Assembly (NCBI GenBank): GCA_900319635.1
Contig: ONPF01000006.1
Coordinates: forward strand, 22,133 to 86,132
DNA length: 64,000 bases
Direction: 5' to 3'
Source of the DNA: an uncultured Eubacteriales bacterium
GTDB taxonomy: Bacteria; Bacillota; Clostridia; Oscillospirales; Oscillospiraceae
The notes beneath the pieces were generated by a model. That model was not told the origin of the DNA. It saw nothing but the letters and a program-made list of their open reading frames with translations, and made no database searches. Below, piece after piece: positions 41,685 through 50,819 of this stretch. Each line of letters opens with the position of its first letter. Position 1 is the stretch's first letter. Made by a program: the position numbers and the translations under genes.

Positions 41685-43517
41685 ATGAGAGATAACCGCT
41701 TCATCACCAAGCTGATCGGCCTGCTGTATATCGCGTTTCTGGTTCTGTTCGGAGCCAACATCCCCGTGCTCGCCTCCCAGCGGACGGACGGCACCGTGGA
41801 CACCAAGCCGGTTTCCGTGGCCCTGGCGGAGAAGGACGTGCGTCTGTCCGCGGGCACCTACGCCACCGGCGCATCTGAGCTGACGCTGGTGCTGCAGCCG
41901 GCGGATCTTCCGCTGCTGGAGGACTTTGACCGGCTCCAGGTCCTGGACGCCAGCGGAAGCACCTGCTATGCCGAGCTTATCGCCTGGGGGCAGCAGCACC
42001 CGGAGGTGGAGCTGCGCTACACGGTGGAGCTGCCGGTGGTGGGCACAGTGGATCATCTGACCCAGGAGGTGGATCTCACCGGCCTTGCCAGCGAGGACGC
42101 GGCTCTGGCCGCGGAGCGGCTGGGCTATCTGCCGGCGCTGCGCACGGTGGAGCTGGGCAGCCCCGAAGCGGGCACCCGCGTCACCGCCGCGGATCTGGAG
42201 CTGCTGCGCCAGAGCCTGCCCGATGCGGAGATCCGCTACACCGTGACCCTGCTGGGGCAGCCGCTGGATCCCGCGGCGGAGAGCCTGGATCTCACCGCCC
42301 TGACCCATGAGGACGCCGAGAGCGCCGCCGCGGCCCTGTCGGGTCTGCCCAACCTGACCCAGATCACCCTGGCCGGCGGGGAGGAAGGGCTTCCCCTGGA
42401 GGATGCCCTGCTCATCGCCCGCGCCGCCCCCAAGGCCGTGGTCAACTACCCCGTCACCCTCTACGGCAAGAGCTTTAACCTGGCCGACGAGGGGCTGGAT
42501 CTGAACCACATCCAGGTGGACGACCAGGGCGAGCAGGTGCGGCAGCTGCTGCCCTGCATGCGGGCCTGCACCTGGCTGGATATGGACAGCTGCGGCGTGG
42601 ACAACGAGCACATGGCCGTGATCCGGGACGAGAACCCCAATGTGGAGGTCATCTGGCGCGTCAACTTCGGCACCAACTACTCCGTGCGCACCAACGTGAC
42701 CAAGATCCTGGCCTCCATGCCCTCCAAGGGCGGCACCCTGTATGACGACGTGGGCGAGCAGCTGCAGTACTGCACCAAGGTGCGCTACCTGGATCTGGGG
42801 CACAACGAACATATCACGAACTTCGACTTTGTCCGCAACATGCCCGATCTGGAGATCTGCGTCATCTCCATGACCGGCGTCAGCGACCTGACGCCCTTCG
42901 CCTCCTGCCAGAACCTGATGTATCTAGAGGCGGGCAACACCAAAATCAACGACGTGAGCCCCCTGGCCCAGTGCCCCAAGCTGCGGCACCTGAACATCGG
43001 CACCAACATCAACATCACCGACATCAGCCCCCTCTATGATCTGGAGCTGAAGCGCCTGTGGATCGGCAGCTACACGCCGGTGCCCCGGGAGCAGGTGGAG
43101 GAGATGCAGAGCCGGCACCCGAGCTGCATCATCAACACCAGCGCCCCCTCCGGCCTGGAGCGGGACGCCAAGGGCCACCCCCTCAACGAGGGCTATATCC
43201 TGGGCTGGAAGAACTACCAGAACTATCTGACGGCGGACTGGAACTACTACTCCGCCCACGGCTCCTTCCCTGCCCAGCGCCCCATCGGCTGGTTCAAGGT
43301 CATCTTCAAGGCCTTTGAGTACAACAAGGCTCAGGGCGCCTACGCCTTCTCCTGGAACGACCCCCTGTACGAGAAGCACGGCGCCGGCGTAAAGCCCGTG
43401 AACGTCTTCGTGCTGGATACCTCCTTCCTGATGGAGGACTGGGAGGATCCCGGCTCCATCGTTCCCGACGTGCTCAGCGATCCTCCCGGCGAGATCCTGT
43501 ACGAATCGGAGCATTGA
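41685..43517 (+). CDS. Leucine-rich-repeat-like extracytoplasmic protein, paralogue 1
   Basis: A 610-aa protein with one N-terminal hydrophobic helix (about residues 9-28) that serves as signal or anchor. The rest shows irregular leucine-rich units: VRYLDLGHN, NMPDLEICVISMTGVSDLTPFASCQNLMYLEAGNTKINDVSPLAQCPKLRHLNIGTN (about 365-440), and a conserved C-terminal part ending VFVLDTSFLMEDWEDP. It is the longest of three tandem paralogues and has the most N-terminal repeats (ELTLVLQPADLPLLEDFDRLQVLDAS). It probably acts outside the membrane in adhesion or binding; no enzymatic motif. Confidence 0.8.
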   Translation: MRDNRFITKLIGLLYIAFLVLFGANIPVLASQRTDGTVDTKPVSVALAEKDVRLSAGTYATGASELTLVLQPADLPLLEDFDRLQVLDASGSTCYAELIAWGQQHPEVELRYTVELPVVGTVDHLTQEVDLTGLASEDAALAAERLGYLPALRTVELGSPEAGTRVTAADLELLRQSLPDAEIRYTVTLLGQPLDPAAESLDLTALTHEDAESAAAALSGLPNLTQITLAGGEEGLPLEDALLIARAAPKAVVNYPVTLYGKSFNLADEGLDLNHIQVDDQGEQVRQLLPCMRACTWLDMDSCGVDNEHMAVIRDENPNVEVIWRVNFGTNYSVRTNVTKILASMPSKGGTLYDDVGEQLQYCTKVRYLDLGHNEHITNFDFVRNMPDLEICVISMTGVSDLTPFASCQNLMYLEAGNTKINDVSPLAQCPKLRHLNIGTNINITDISPLYDLELKRLWIGSYTPVPREQVEEMQSRHPSCIINTSAPSGLERDAKGHPLNEGYILGWKNYQNYLTADWNYYSAHGSFPAQRPIGWFKVIFKAFEYNKAQGAYAFSWNDPLYEKHGAGVKPVNVFVLDTSFLMEDWEDPGSIVPDVLSDPPGEILYESEH

Positions 43518-43533
43518 GCGGCGGAGGCATATC

Positions 43534-45138
43534 ATGCGAAAAAAACTGCTGGCCCCCCTGCTGCTCAGTCTGAGCCTGCTGCTGGGCGCCTGTTCCCTGG
43601 TGCGCTCGTCTCCCGCGGACAGCGGCGCGCCCGAACAGACCCCGCCGCCCGCCGGGGCAGAGACGATCGCCTCCGTCCCGGAGACCACGCCGGAGCCGGA
43701 GCAGCCACCGGTCCGCTTTGCGGCGGGGGAGGTTCCCGCCGATACCCGAGAGCTCACCCTGGTGCTTCAGCCCGGGGAGACGGCGCTGCTGGAGGAGCTT
43801 AAGGAGCTGCAGCGTCTGGACGCCTCGGGCAGCGAATGCTATGAAGAGCTCTGCGCCTGGGGGAAAGCTCACCCGGAGCTGGAGCTGCGCTATACCCTTC
43901 CCCTGCCCGGACTCGGCACCGTGGAGAGCGGGACGGAGCGCCTGGATCTGACGACGCTGCAGCCGGAGGAGATCCTGGCCGGGGCGGAGCTGCTGCCCTG
44001 CCTGCCCGCCCTGCGGGAGCTGGCCCTGCCCGGCGGGGAGGAAGGCCTCCCCCTGGAGGATGCCCTCGCCATCGCCCGCGCCCTGCCGGACACGGTAGTC
44101 GCCTATCCCTTTACCCTCTACGGCAAGGACGTGGATCTCTCTGACCCCGAGCTGGTGCTCTTCCACATCCCGGTGGACGATCAGGGCGAACAGGTGCGGC
44201 AGGTGCTGCCCTGCATGCGCGCCTGCACCTGGGTGGATATGGACAGCTGCGGCGTGGACAACCGGCACATGGCCGTGATCCGGGACGAGAACCCCACCGT
44301 GGAGGTCATCTGGCGGGTCTGGTTCGGCGACAACTACTCGGTGCGCACCAATGTGACCAAGATCCTGGCCTCCATGCCCTCCAAGGGCGGCAGCATCACC
44401 GACGACAACAACGAAGGCCTTTACTACTGCACCAAGGTGCGCTATCTGGATCTGGGGCACAACCCCACGCTGAAGGACTTCGGCTTCATCCGCAACATGC
44501 CCGACCTGGAGATCGCCATCATCTCCATGGCCGCGGTGGACGACCTGAGCCCCTTTGCGTACTGTCCTCACCTGCGCTATCTGGAGATGGGCAACACCAA
44601 GGTTTCGGATCTGAGCCCCCTGTCCGCCTGCCTGGAGCTGAGCCATCTGAACATCGGCACCAACATCGCCATCACCGACATCAGTCCCCTGTACGAAACC
44701 GATCTCAAGCGGCTCTGGATCGGCAGCTACACCCCCATCCCCGAGGAGCAGGTTGCCCGAATGCAGGAGCTGCACCCCAAATGCGTCATCAACACCAGCG
44801 TCCCCTCCGGCTTCCTGAACGTGGACGGCTACCAGAACGAGGGCTACACCATCGGCTGGAAGACCCTGCAGCCGCCGCTGAAGGAATGGGACATCTCCCA
44901 TCCCATCGGCTGGTTCAAGCTGGTCTACAAGTGCTTCGGCTACTACCGGGGCGAGCAGGCCTACGCCTTTGCCTGGAACGATCCCAAGTACTGGGGCAGC
45001 GACCCCACTGTGAAGCCGGTCAACGTGGCGGTGTGGGACACCTCCTTCCTGATGGAGGACTGGGAGGATCCTCATTCCGACGTGACCGAGGAGCTGGACA
45101 CGCCCCCCGGCGTGATCCTCTATGAATTTGAACACTGA
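43534..45138 (+). CDS. Leucine-rich-repeat-like lipoprotein, paralogue 2
   Basis: A 534-aa lipoprotein with lipobox LLGAC (Cys20). It shares with its upstream neighbour the blocks ELTLVLQPGETALLEELKELQRLDASGSECYEEL, VDDQGEQVRQVLPCMRACTW, YSVRTNVTKILASMPSKGG, and the whole LRR section and C-terminal MEDWEDP block. It starts 16 bases after paralogue 1. It lacks one N-terminal repeat segment present there. The N-terminal membrane helix of paralogue 1 is replaced by a lipid anchor. Confidence 0.82.
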   Translation: MRKKLLAPLLLSLSLLLGACSLVRSSPADSGAPEQTPPPAGAETIASVPETTPEPEQPPVRFAAGEVPADTRELTLVLQPGETALLEELKELQRLDASGSECYEELCAWGKAHPELELRYTLPLPGLGTVESGTERLDLTTLQPEEILAGAELLPCLPALRELALPGGEEGLPLEDALAIARALPDTVVAYPFTLYGKDVDLSDPELVLFHIPVDDQGEQVRQVLPCMRACTWVDMDSCGVDNRHMAVIRDENPTVEVIWRVWFGDNYSVRTNVTKILASMPSKGGSITDDNNEGLYYCTKVRYLDLGHNPTLKDFGFIRNMPDLEIAIISMAAVDDLSPFAYCPHLRYLEMGNTKVSDLSPLSACLELSHLNIGTNIAITDISPLYETDLKRLWIGSYTPIPEEQVARMQELHPKCVINTSVPSGFLNVDGYQNEGYTIGWKTLQPPLKEWDISHPIGWFKLVYKCFGYYRGEQAYAFAWNDPKYWGSDPTVKPVNVAVWDTSFLMEDWEDPHSDVTEELDTPPGVILYEFEH

Positions 45139-45213
45139 TACTGTTATCGAATAGAAAGATAATAGGTCAACCCGGGTGAAAGAGCCCGTCTTTCTATCCT
45201 TTGGAGGCAATTT

Positions 45214-46737
45214 ATGCAGAAAAAACAGATTTTTGTCCGCAGCCTCAGCCTGCTGCTGCTTCTGTGCATGCTGGCCGGCTGCAGCCCCGTGCCCGCCCCC
45301 AGCGCAAGCCAGAGCCCCGAGTCCGAGCCCGTGGTGGCTCCCGGCACGCCGGAGGACAGCGCCCCCGCCGATGAGGCGCAGCCGGGCGAAGCCCCCGCTG
45401 CGGAAGAGACGCCCGCCGGCACAGAGACGGGGGAGAGTTCCTTTGCGCCCGTTCCCGAGCTCATCCAGCTCAGCGGCGGGGTGTTTCCCGCCGACCAGGA
45501 GGAGCTGACCGTGGTGCTCACCGCGGAGGACGTGGCCTCCCTGCCCCGCTTCCACGCGCTGAAGACGGCGGACTTCCGGGGCAGCGACTGCCAGGCGGAG
45601 CTGACCGCCTGGGCGCTGGAGCATCCGGAGGTCTCGGTGCGCTGTGAGGTGCGCCTGGCCGACGGTACCCTGCTGCCGGCGGACACCCGGGAACTGGATC
45701 TGACAGAGGCGCCCACGGCGGAGAATCTTCTGCCCCTGGTGCTGCTGCCGGAGCTGGAGACGGTGGAGCTGGGCTCCTGCGCGGACGCGGCGGAGAGCGA
45801 GCTGGACTGGGACGCTCTGGCTGTCGCGGTGGCCGCCTGCCCCCAGGCGCAGTTTCACTACGCCTTCAAGCTCTACGGCAAGTCCTTTGACCTGCAGAGC
45901 ACCGAGATGGATCTCAACCACATCACCATGACCGACGAGGGCGCCCTGGTCAAGAAGGTGGCCCTCTGCATGCCGCAGCTGACGCTGCTGGACATGGACT
46001 TCTGCGAGGTCTCCGACGAAGCCATGGCGGACATTCGGGACTCCCTGCCCAACACCGAGGTCATCTGGCGCATCTGGTTCGGCAACGGTCGCCGGGGCGG
46101 CTACTCCGTGCGCACCAATGTGACGAAGATCCTGGCCTCCAACCCGGACAAGGCCGGGGAGCTGACGCCGGAGAACACTCGCTCCCTCCAGTACTGCACC
46201 AAGGTGAAATACCTGGATCTGGGGCACAACGACCAGCTGACGGACATCTCCTTCGTGCGCTATATGCCGGATCTGGAGGTGGCGGTGCTGGCCATGGGCG
46301 GCTTCAACGATCTGAGTCCCCTGGCGGACTGCCCCAAGCTGGAGTATCTGGAGATCCAGACCTCCGCGGCCAGCGACCTGCGCCCCCTGGCGGGCCTCAC
46401 CAACCTGCGGCACCTGAACATCGGCTACATCTTCAGCCTGACGGACATCACCCCGCTCTACAACCTGACCGAGCTGGAGCGGCTCTGGATCGGCGCCTAC
46501 GACCCGGTGCCCCGGGAGCAGATCGAGGAGATGCAGCGCCGCGCCCCCAACTGCGAGATCGACTACACCACAACCGACCCCACCGGCGGCAACTGGCGCT
46601 ATGTGGGCACCGACACCCAGGGCCACGGCATCCTGCACCCCCGCTATGCCCTGCTGCACGAGCAGTTTGAGTACGGCCGCGCGCCCTACTGCTACTCCTA
46701 CCTCTCCAACGACCCGCTGTACTATCCCCACGGCTGA
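45214..46737 (+). CDS. Leucine-rich-repeat-like lipoprotein, paralogue 3
   Basis: A 507-aa lipoprotein with lipobox MLAGC (Cys19) and a Pro/Glu-rich linker. It has the shared YSVRTNVTKILAS, YCTKVKYLDLGHN and LRHLNIGYIFSLTDITPLYNLTELERLWIGAYDP blocks. It is the most diverged copy, and its C-terminus lacks the MEDWEDP motif and ends in SNDPLYYPHG. It closes the array; a terminator follows immediately. Confidence 0.82.
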   Translation: MQKKQIFVRSLSLLLLLCMLAGCSPVPAPSASQSPESEPVVAPGTPEDSAPADEAQPGEAPAAEETPAGTETGESSFAPVPELIQLSGGVFPADQEELTVVLTAEDVASLPRFHALKTADFRGSDCQAELTAWALEHPEVSVRCEVRLADGTLLPADTRELDLTEAPTAENLLPLVLLPELETVELGSCADAAESELDWDALAVAVAACPQAQFHYAFKLYGKSFDLQSTEMDLNHITMTDEGALVKKVALCMPQLTLLDMDFCEVSDEAMADIRDSLPNTEVIWRIWFGNGRRGGYSVRTNVTKILASNPDKAGELTPENTRSLQYCTKVKYLDLGHNDQLTDISFVRYMPDLEVAVLAMGGFNDLSPLADCPKLEYLEIQTSAASDLRPLAGLTNLRHLNIGYIFSLTDITPLYNLTELERLWIGAYDPVPREQIEEMQRRAPNCEIDYTTTDPTGGNWRYVGTDTQGHGILHPRYALLHEQFEYGRAPYCYSYLSNDPLYYPHG

Positions 46738-46741
46738 TTTC

Positions 46742-46785
46742 AAAACGCCTCCCCGTCTGTTGTACCGACGGGGAGGCGTTTTCGC
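46742..46785 (+). terminator. Terminator of the LRR-like array
   Basis: A perfect 16-bp stem AAAACGCCTCCCCGTC/GACGGGGAGGCGTTTT with a 9-base loop, three bases after the stop of paralogue 3. Confidence 0.92.
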
Positions 46786-46853
46786 ATCCGCGCCCGGGCA
46801 AATAATACGAGAGCGGCGGTGCCTGCGCTGGAAAATTTGTGCAATCCAAGGGC

Positions 46854-46883
46854 TTGCGCGCACTGCCGCGGACAGGGTATAAT
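46854..46883 (+). promoter_or_regulatory. Promoter of guaA
   Basis: TTGCGC (46854-46859) and a perfect TATAAT (46878-46883) with 18-base spacing, 35 bases before the guaA start codon. Confidence 0.6.
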
Positions 46884-46918
46884 AACGACGAAATCTATAG
46901 ATTCAGGGGGTACATGCT

Positions 46919-47899
46919 ATGGCAAACAACATTCGTCCCGAAACCATGGAGCGCATCACCACACCGGCGCTGGCGCGCGCCTTTATCGACGAGCAGCTTG
47001 CCGCCCTGCGGGCGCAGATCGGCGAGAAGAAGGTCCTGCTGGCGCTCTCCGGCGGCGTGGATTCCTCCGTCGTCGCGGCGCTGCTCATCAAGGCCGTGGG
47101 CAAGCAGCTCACCTGCGTGCACGTGAACCACGGTCTGCTGCGCAAGGGCGAGCCGGAGCAGGTCATCCGGGTCTTCCGGGACGAGATGGACGCAAATCTC
47201 ATCTATGTGGACGCGGTGGATCGCTTCCTGGATAAGCTGGCAGGCGTGGCCGAGCCGGAGCAGAAGCGCAAGATCATCGGCGCCGAGTTCATCCGGGTCT
47301 TTGAGGAAGAGGCCCGCAAGCTGGACGGCATCGAGTTTCTGGCCCAGGGCACCATTTACCCCGACATTCTGGAGAGCGGCCCGGTGAAGGCCCACCACAA
47401 CGTGGGCGGTCTGCCGGAGGATCTGCAGTTTGAGCTGGTGGAGCCGCTGAAGTTCCTGTACAAGGACGAGGTTCGCGTGGTGGGTCACGAGCTGGGCCTG
47501 CCCGACAACATGGTGTACCGGCAGCCCTTCCCCGGCCCCGGCCTGGGCGTGCGCTGCGTGGGCGCCATCACCCGGGATCGCCTGGAGGCCGTGCGGGAGT
47601 CCGACGCCATCCTGCGGGAGGAGTTTGCCAAGAACGGCCTGGCCGGCAAGGTCTGGCAGTACTTCACCATCGTGCCCGATTTCAAGTCCACCGGCATCAA
47701 GGACGGCCTGCGCACTTACGACTGGCCCGTGGTCATCCGCGCCGTCAACACCCGGGACGCCGTCACCGCCACGGTGGAGGATATCCCCTTCGCCCTGCTG
47801 CAGCACATCACCCAGCGCATCACCAGCGAGGTCAAGGGCGTGAACCGCGTGCTCTACGACCTGACCCCCAAACCCACCGGCACCATCGAGTGGGAGTGA
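46919..47899 (+). CDS. guaA: GMP synthase, ATP-pyrophosphatase and dimerisation domains only
   Basis: A 326-aa protein that matches GuaA from the ATP-PPase domain to the C-terminus: LLALSGGVDSSVVAALL (P-loop, about residues 41-57), LAQGTIYPDILESG, HHNVGGLPEDL, YRQPFPGPGLGVR and the C-terminal DLTPKPTGTIEWE. The usual N-terminal glutamine amidotransferase domain (about 190 aa with a catalytic Cys) is absent, and the upstream DNA is a promoter region, so this is a separate-subunit form as in archaea (or ammonia-dependent). It should make GMP from XMP and ATP. No amidotransferase partner lies in the window. Confidence 0.9.
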   Translation: MANNIRPETMERITTPALARAFIDEQLAALRAQIGEKKVLLALSGGVDSSVVAALLIKAVGKQLTCVHVNHGLLRKGEPEQVIRVFRDEMDANLIYVDAVDRFLDKLAGVAEPEQKRKIIGAEFIRVFEEEARKLDGIEFLAQGTIYPDILESGPVKAHHNVGGLPEDLQFELVEPLKFLYKDEVRVVGHELGLPDNMVYRQPFPGPGLGVRCVGAITRDRLEAVRESDAILREEFAKNGLAGKVWQYFTIVPDFKSTGIKDGLRTYDWPVVIRAVNTRDAVTATVEDIPFALLQHITQRITSEVKGVNRVLYDLTPKPTGTIEWE

Positions 47900-48002
47900 T
47901 TGAAAAAACGCCGGAAACCCACATAAATGCCGGGTTTTTGAAAGCTCAAAACGGCGTTTGGCAACGTTTTGGCAACATCTGAAATAACTCCATCGAATAA
48001 CG

Positions 48003-48046
48003 AAAAAGAGCTATCTGATTTTTGAAAGTCAGGTAGCTCTTTTTTC
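48003..48046. terminator. Bidirectional terminator between guaA and the methyltransferase gene
   Basis: A 16-bp stem AAAAAGAGCTATCTGA / TCAGGTAGCTCTTTTT (one G-T pair) with A- and T-tracts on both sides. Confidence 0.88.
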
Positions 48047-48057
48047 GACACTTTTTT

Positions 48058-48855
48058 CTAAGAATAAACGATGAACATGCCATATTCTTTGGGCAATTCG
48101 ATTGTCCCATTGCAGGAATGTTTTAAAAGAATCTCTTGAATTCTTTGAGAAGGCAAATCGTTGATTGTCTTCAAAGATACAAGGCTCCTGAGATAATCGA
48201 TCAAATCATCTATGTTGGTTATGCGCAAAGAATCTTTATAGAATCGAGCTTCCACATTCTCAAAAGCCGAGCGAAGGATTTTTTTCCCGTTCTGCATGGT
48301 GAAATTGTGGTTTGGTGTAAAGGCTTCCCCGTCAAGCTCAAACCATTTCGCAAGCACATCGGTAAAATTGTGTTCCCCATAAGTCGCGCAATAGAATACG
48401 CCTGGATTTTTAAGAACTCTCCTGACTTCACGAATCCCTTTTTCCAGATCAGGAACATGATAGAGCATCGAATTGGCAATGACTACATCAAATGAATCGT
48501 CCATAAAAGGGATGTCTTGAATATCCGCCAGAGCATACGCCACGTTTTTTCTTTCGCCGATATTTCCCCTTGCTGCTGACAGCATCACTTCTGACAGATC
48601 GGTAAGCGTTAATACTCCGCATCTGGCAATCAAATCATCCTGCTCCGCCCACATACTCGCAGTGCCGCAGCCCAATTCCAAGACGTTTGCTCCTTCAGCA
48701 ATCTCATAGTTTGAAAGAATCCAGCTGCCGTATCCGGTTTTGTTCGTGGAATACCTGTCATGGAAAGAAATTCGGGTATTCAAACCGCTAGATGAAGCGT
48801 ACTGTGCCTTTACGGCTTTTTCATCATTAGAACTTCCTATTTTCATATTTTGCAT
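48058..48855 (-). CDS. Class I SAM-dependent methyltransferase
   Basis: A 265-aa Rossmann-fold methyltransferase. Motif I is VLELGCGTASMWAEQDDL (about residues 45-62); LTDLSEVMLSAARGN, VVIANSMLYHVPDLEKGIREVRRVLKNPGVF are the following motifs of the UbiE/Methyltransf_11 type. The substrate is unknown. Its codon use and base composition are clearly AT-richer than those of flanking genes, which suggests transfer. It follows the NUDIX gene by 6 bases, so they are one unit. Confidence 0.85.
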   Translation of the reverse strand: MQNMKIGSSNDEKAVKAQYASSSGLNTRISFHDRYSTNKTGYGSWILSNYEIAEGANVLELGCGTASMWAEQDDLIARCGVLTLTDLSEVMLSAARGNIGERKNVAYALADIQDIPFMDDSFDVVIANSMLYHVPDLEKGIREVRRVLKNPGVFYCATYGEHNFTDVLAKWFELDGEAFTPNHNFTMQNGKKILRSAFENVEARFYKDSLRITNIDDLIDYLRSLVSLKTINDLPSQRIQEILLKHSCNGTIELPKEYGMFIVYS

Positions 48856-48861
48856 GAATCC

Positions 48862-49311
48862 TTATTTGACCGATACTGTCCACTCATCGCCGGAAACCAG
48901 ATACTGAAACTCCGTTAGCTCCGGGTTGTTGATGACCCGAAGCAGCTCGTCGAAGTCGTCCACCGTTTGTAGCTCCGGCAGGCGGCTGTATTCGATCCAC
49001 TCCATATGACCTTCTTCCGAGGATTGGAGCTCCCCTGTCCAGCGTGTCGCCTTGAACAGGAAAACCAGGTATCTTCCACTTTCGATGGGAAACTGCTTCA
49101 CCCCGACCAATCGAGGCGAGAGAACTGTCAGGCCGGTTTCTTCCTTCATCTCACGAATGACAGCGTCAACAACGGACTCTCCCGGTTCCACATGTCCGCC
49201 CGGCAGCGCGTAGCCATGCCAATCGTTTTTCACTCTGTTCTGAAGCAGGATCCGATCTCCGTCTTCGATCAAGCACAATACTGTCAGCTCAATAGATTCT
49301 GTTTTTCTCAT
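48862..49311 (-). CDS. NUDIX hydrolase
   Basis: A 149-aa NUDIX pyrophosphohydrolase of the MutT/8-oxo-dGTPase-like type. The Nudix box GHVEPGESVVDAVIREMKEETGL (about residues 39-61) has all conserved G/E/R/E/E positions. The substrate may be an oxidised nucleotide or a nucleotide-sugar derivative. AT-richer than the genome average, it lies between the RNA-ligase-like gene and the methyltransferase gene. Confidence 0.9.
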   Translation of the reverse strand: MRKTESIELTVLCLIEDGDRILLQNRVKNDWHGYALPGGHVEPGESVVDAVIREMKEETGLTVLSPRLVGVKQFPIESGRYLVFLFKATRWTGELQSSEEGHMEWIEYSRLPELQTVDDFDELLRVINNPELTEFQYLVSGDEWTVSVK

Positions 49312-49338
49312 TGAAACATCCTCATTTGGCGTTTGTAA

Positions 49339-50052
49339 TCACTCTTTGAGCTTGCGTTTAAATGCCTTAACCATAGCGTCGCTGAACTCATGGGACGGCA
49401 CCTTGGCCCAGATCTGCGTATCGTCGTACTGCGGATCGTTATAGCGCCACTTGTCGTACTCGTCTCTGCTGATCTCTCCGGCGCGGTACTTCTCGGCAAC
49501 AGCAGCCCAGGCATAGATCAGCTTGGAGATACGGGCGGCATCCCCCCCCTGAAGTGCAACACGATCGATGATCTCGTAGCCGGAGTCCAGGACGCGGGAG
49601 AACTCAATGGCGCAGATCCGAGCCGAAAAGGGCGTGAAACTCGCCTCTGCACGCAGGCAAAGGGCCTGTAGATCCGCTTGGGGATCATAGAGGAGGCTCG
49701 TATGGGGAAGCCATCGCTCCAACCTTGTCCAACGGTCAAGCTCCTTGTCCCAGCGCTCTGCAATGCGCCGGTGGAGTGCGGCCAGCGCCCCTGTCTTCTC
49801 CGGCAGCGCGGTCAGGATGGCGGTTTCCTCCAGAACCGCAAGCCTTTCATAGTCTACCGTGAAAGCTGGACGCCCGGACAGCAGCCTCCGGCAGTCGCGG
49901 ATAAAATCTGCCTCTGCAATCCCCGTGTAGGTGGCCAGAGTAATGTGCCCGTACAGCGGTCTGCGAGCGGGATCGTCCCCCAACACCGCTTTTTGCAGGG
50001 AGCATAGCTTCTGCGTCGCGTCTTTATCCAGTTTTGCGATCACACAGAGCAT
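49339..50052 (-). CDS. 2'-5' RNA ligase/LigT-like phosphoesterase with a C-terminal extension
   Basis: A 237-aa protein of the 2H phosphoesterase superfamily. Two H-X-T/S motifs appear as GHITLATY (about 37-44) and PHTSLLYD (about 119-126), spaced as in LigT. The last about 60 residues (ISKLIYAWAAVAEKYRAGEISRDEYDKWRYNDPQYDDTQIW...) form an extra helical part. The ATG at 50052 is used because GAGGAGG precedes it. Substrate could be a cyclic phosphate of RNA or a small nucleotide. Confidence 0.75.
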   Translation of the reverse strand: MLCVIAKLDKDATQKLCSLQKAVLGDDPARRPLYGHITLATYTGIAEADFIRDCRRLLSGRPAFTVDYERLAVLEETAILTALPEKTGALAALHRRIAERWDKELDRWTRLERWLPHTSLLYDPQADLQALCLRAEASFTPFSARICAIEFSRVLDSGYEIIDRVALQGGDAARISKLIYAWAAVAEKYRAGEISRDEYDKWRYNDPQYDDTQIWAKVPSHEFSDAMVKAFKRKLKE

Positions 50053-50072
50053 CGGCGCGCCTCCTCTCCGCT

Positions 50073-50699
50073 CTACTCTCGAAGTCCCATCTGGCCGGCC
50101 AGCCAGTCGAGCCCCGCCTGCAGGCCGCGGACGATGTCCCCAAGGGGCAGAGAGGGGATCGGGCGGTCCCTTTTCAGCCGCTCTGCCTGCTCGGGCAGGC
50201 ATGGAACGTGGACAAAGCCCCCCTGCATGGCGGGATAGCGGGTCTCCATCTCGTGCAGCAGGCGAAAGAGCAGCTGGTTGCACACGAAAAGCCCCGCGCT
50301 GTTGGACACCGCCGCCGGCACCCCCGCCCCGGCGATGGCCTCCGCCAGGGGCCTCACGGGAAGCCTGGCAAAATAGGCCGTGGGCGCGCCGGGGATCACC
50401 GGCTGCTCCCGGGGCTGCTGCCCGGCGTTATCCGGGATGGAGGCGTCCATCAGGTTCACGCCGATCCGCTCCGGTGTGATGGCCGGGCGCCCCGCCGCCT
50501 GGCCGATGCAGAGCGTGAGATCCGGCTGCTCCCGGGCCAGCGCCTGGCAGAGCAGCTCGCCGGAGAGCCCGAATACCGTGGGCAGCTGCAGCTTTTTGAG
50601 CGTCGTCCCCACCGGGGCGCGGAGGCGCTGCACCGCCTCCCAGGCGGGATTGATGGGCTCACCCCCGAAGGGGTCAAAGGCGGTAAGCAGGATTTTCAT
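50073..50699 (-). CDS. pcp: Pyroglutamyl-peptidase I
   Basis: A 208-aa cysteine peptidase that removes N-terminal pyroglutamate from peptides. The catalytic residues are visible: Glu in ITPERIGVNL (near residue 80), Cys in NSAGLFVCNQLL (near 143) and His in GGFVHVPCLP (near 165). The N-terminus MKILLTAFDPFGGEPINPAWEAV is diagnostic. The start at 50699 is preceded by GGAGG. A single cytoplasmic gene next to the divergent FUSC fusion. Confidence 0.94.
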   Translation of the reverse strand: MKILLTAFDPFGGEPINPAWEAVQRLRAPVGTTLKKLQLPTVFGLSGELLCQALAREQPDLTLCIGQAAGRPAITPERIGVNLMDASIPDNAGQQPREQPVIPGAPTAYFARLPVRPLAEAIAGAGVPAAVSNSAGLFVCNQLLFRLLHEMETRYPAMQGGFVHVPCLPEQAERLKRDRPIPSLPLGDIVRGLQAGLDWLAGQMGLRE

Positions 50700-50819
50700 G
50701 GCGGCGCCTCCCTTTTTCTTTTTTCCAGCATACCACAGTCCGCGGCAAAAGGGAAGTTTGCGCTTGCGCTTTTCCGGATCGACCAGTATAATGTGGCGAG
50801 AACATCTCCGGAGGCTCCT

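Noticed and set aside
43474-46863. A 1129-codon open frame on the minus strand across the LRR-like genes
   Set aside because: It is the antisense of GC-rich coding genes, has low-complexity His/Val/Gly/Arg content and no family features. The + strand frames have signal peptides, ribosome binding sites and paralogy.
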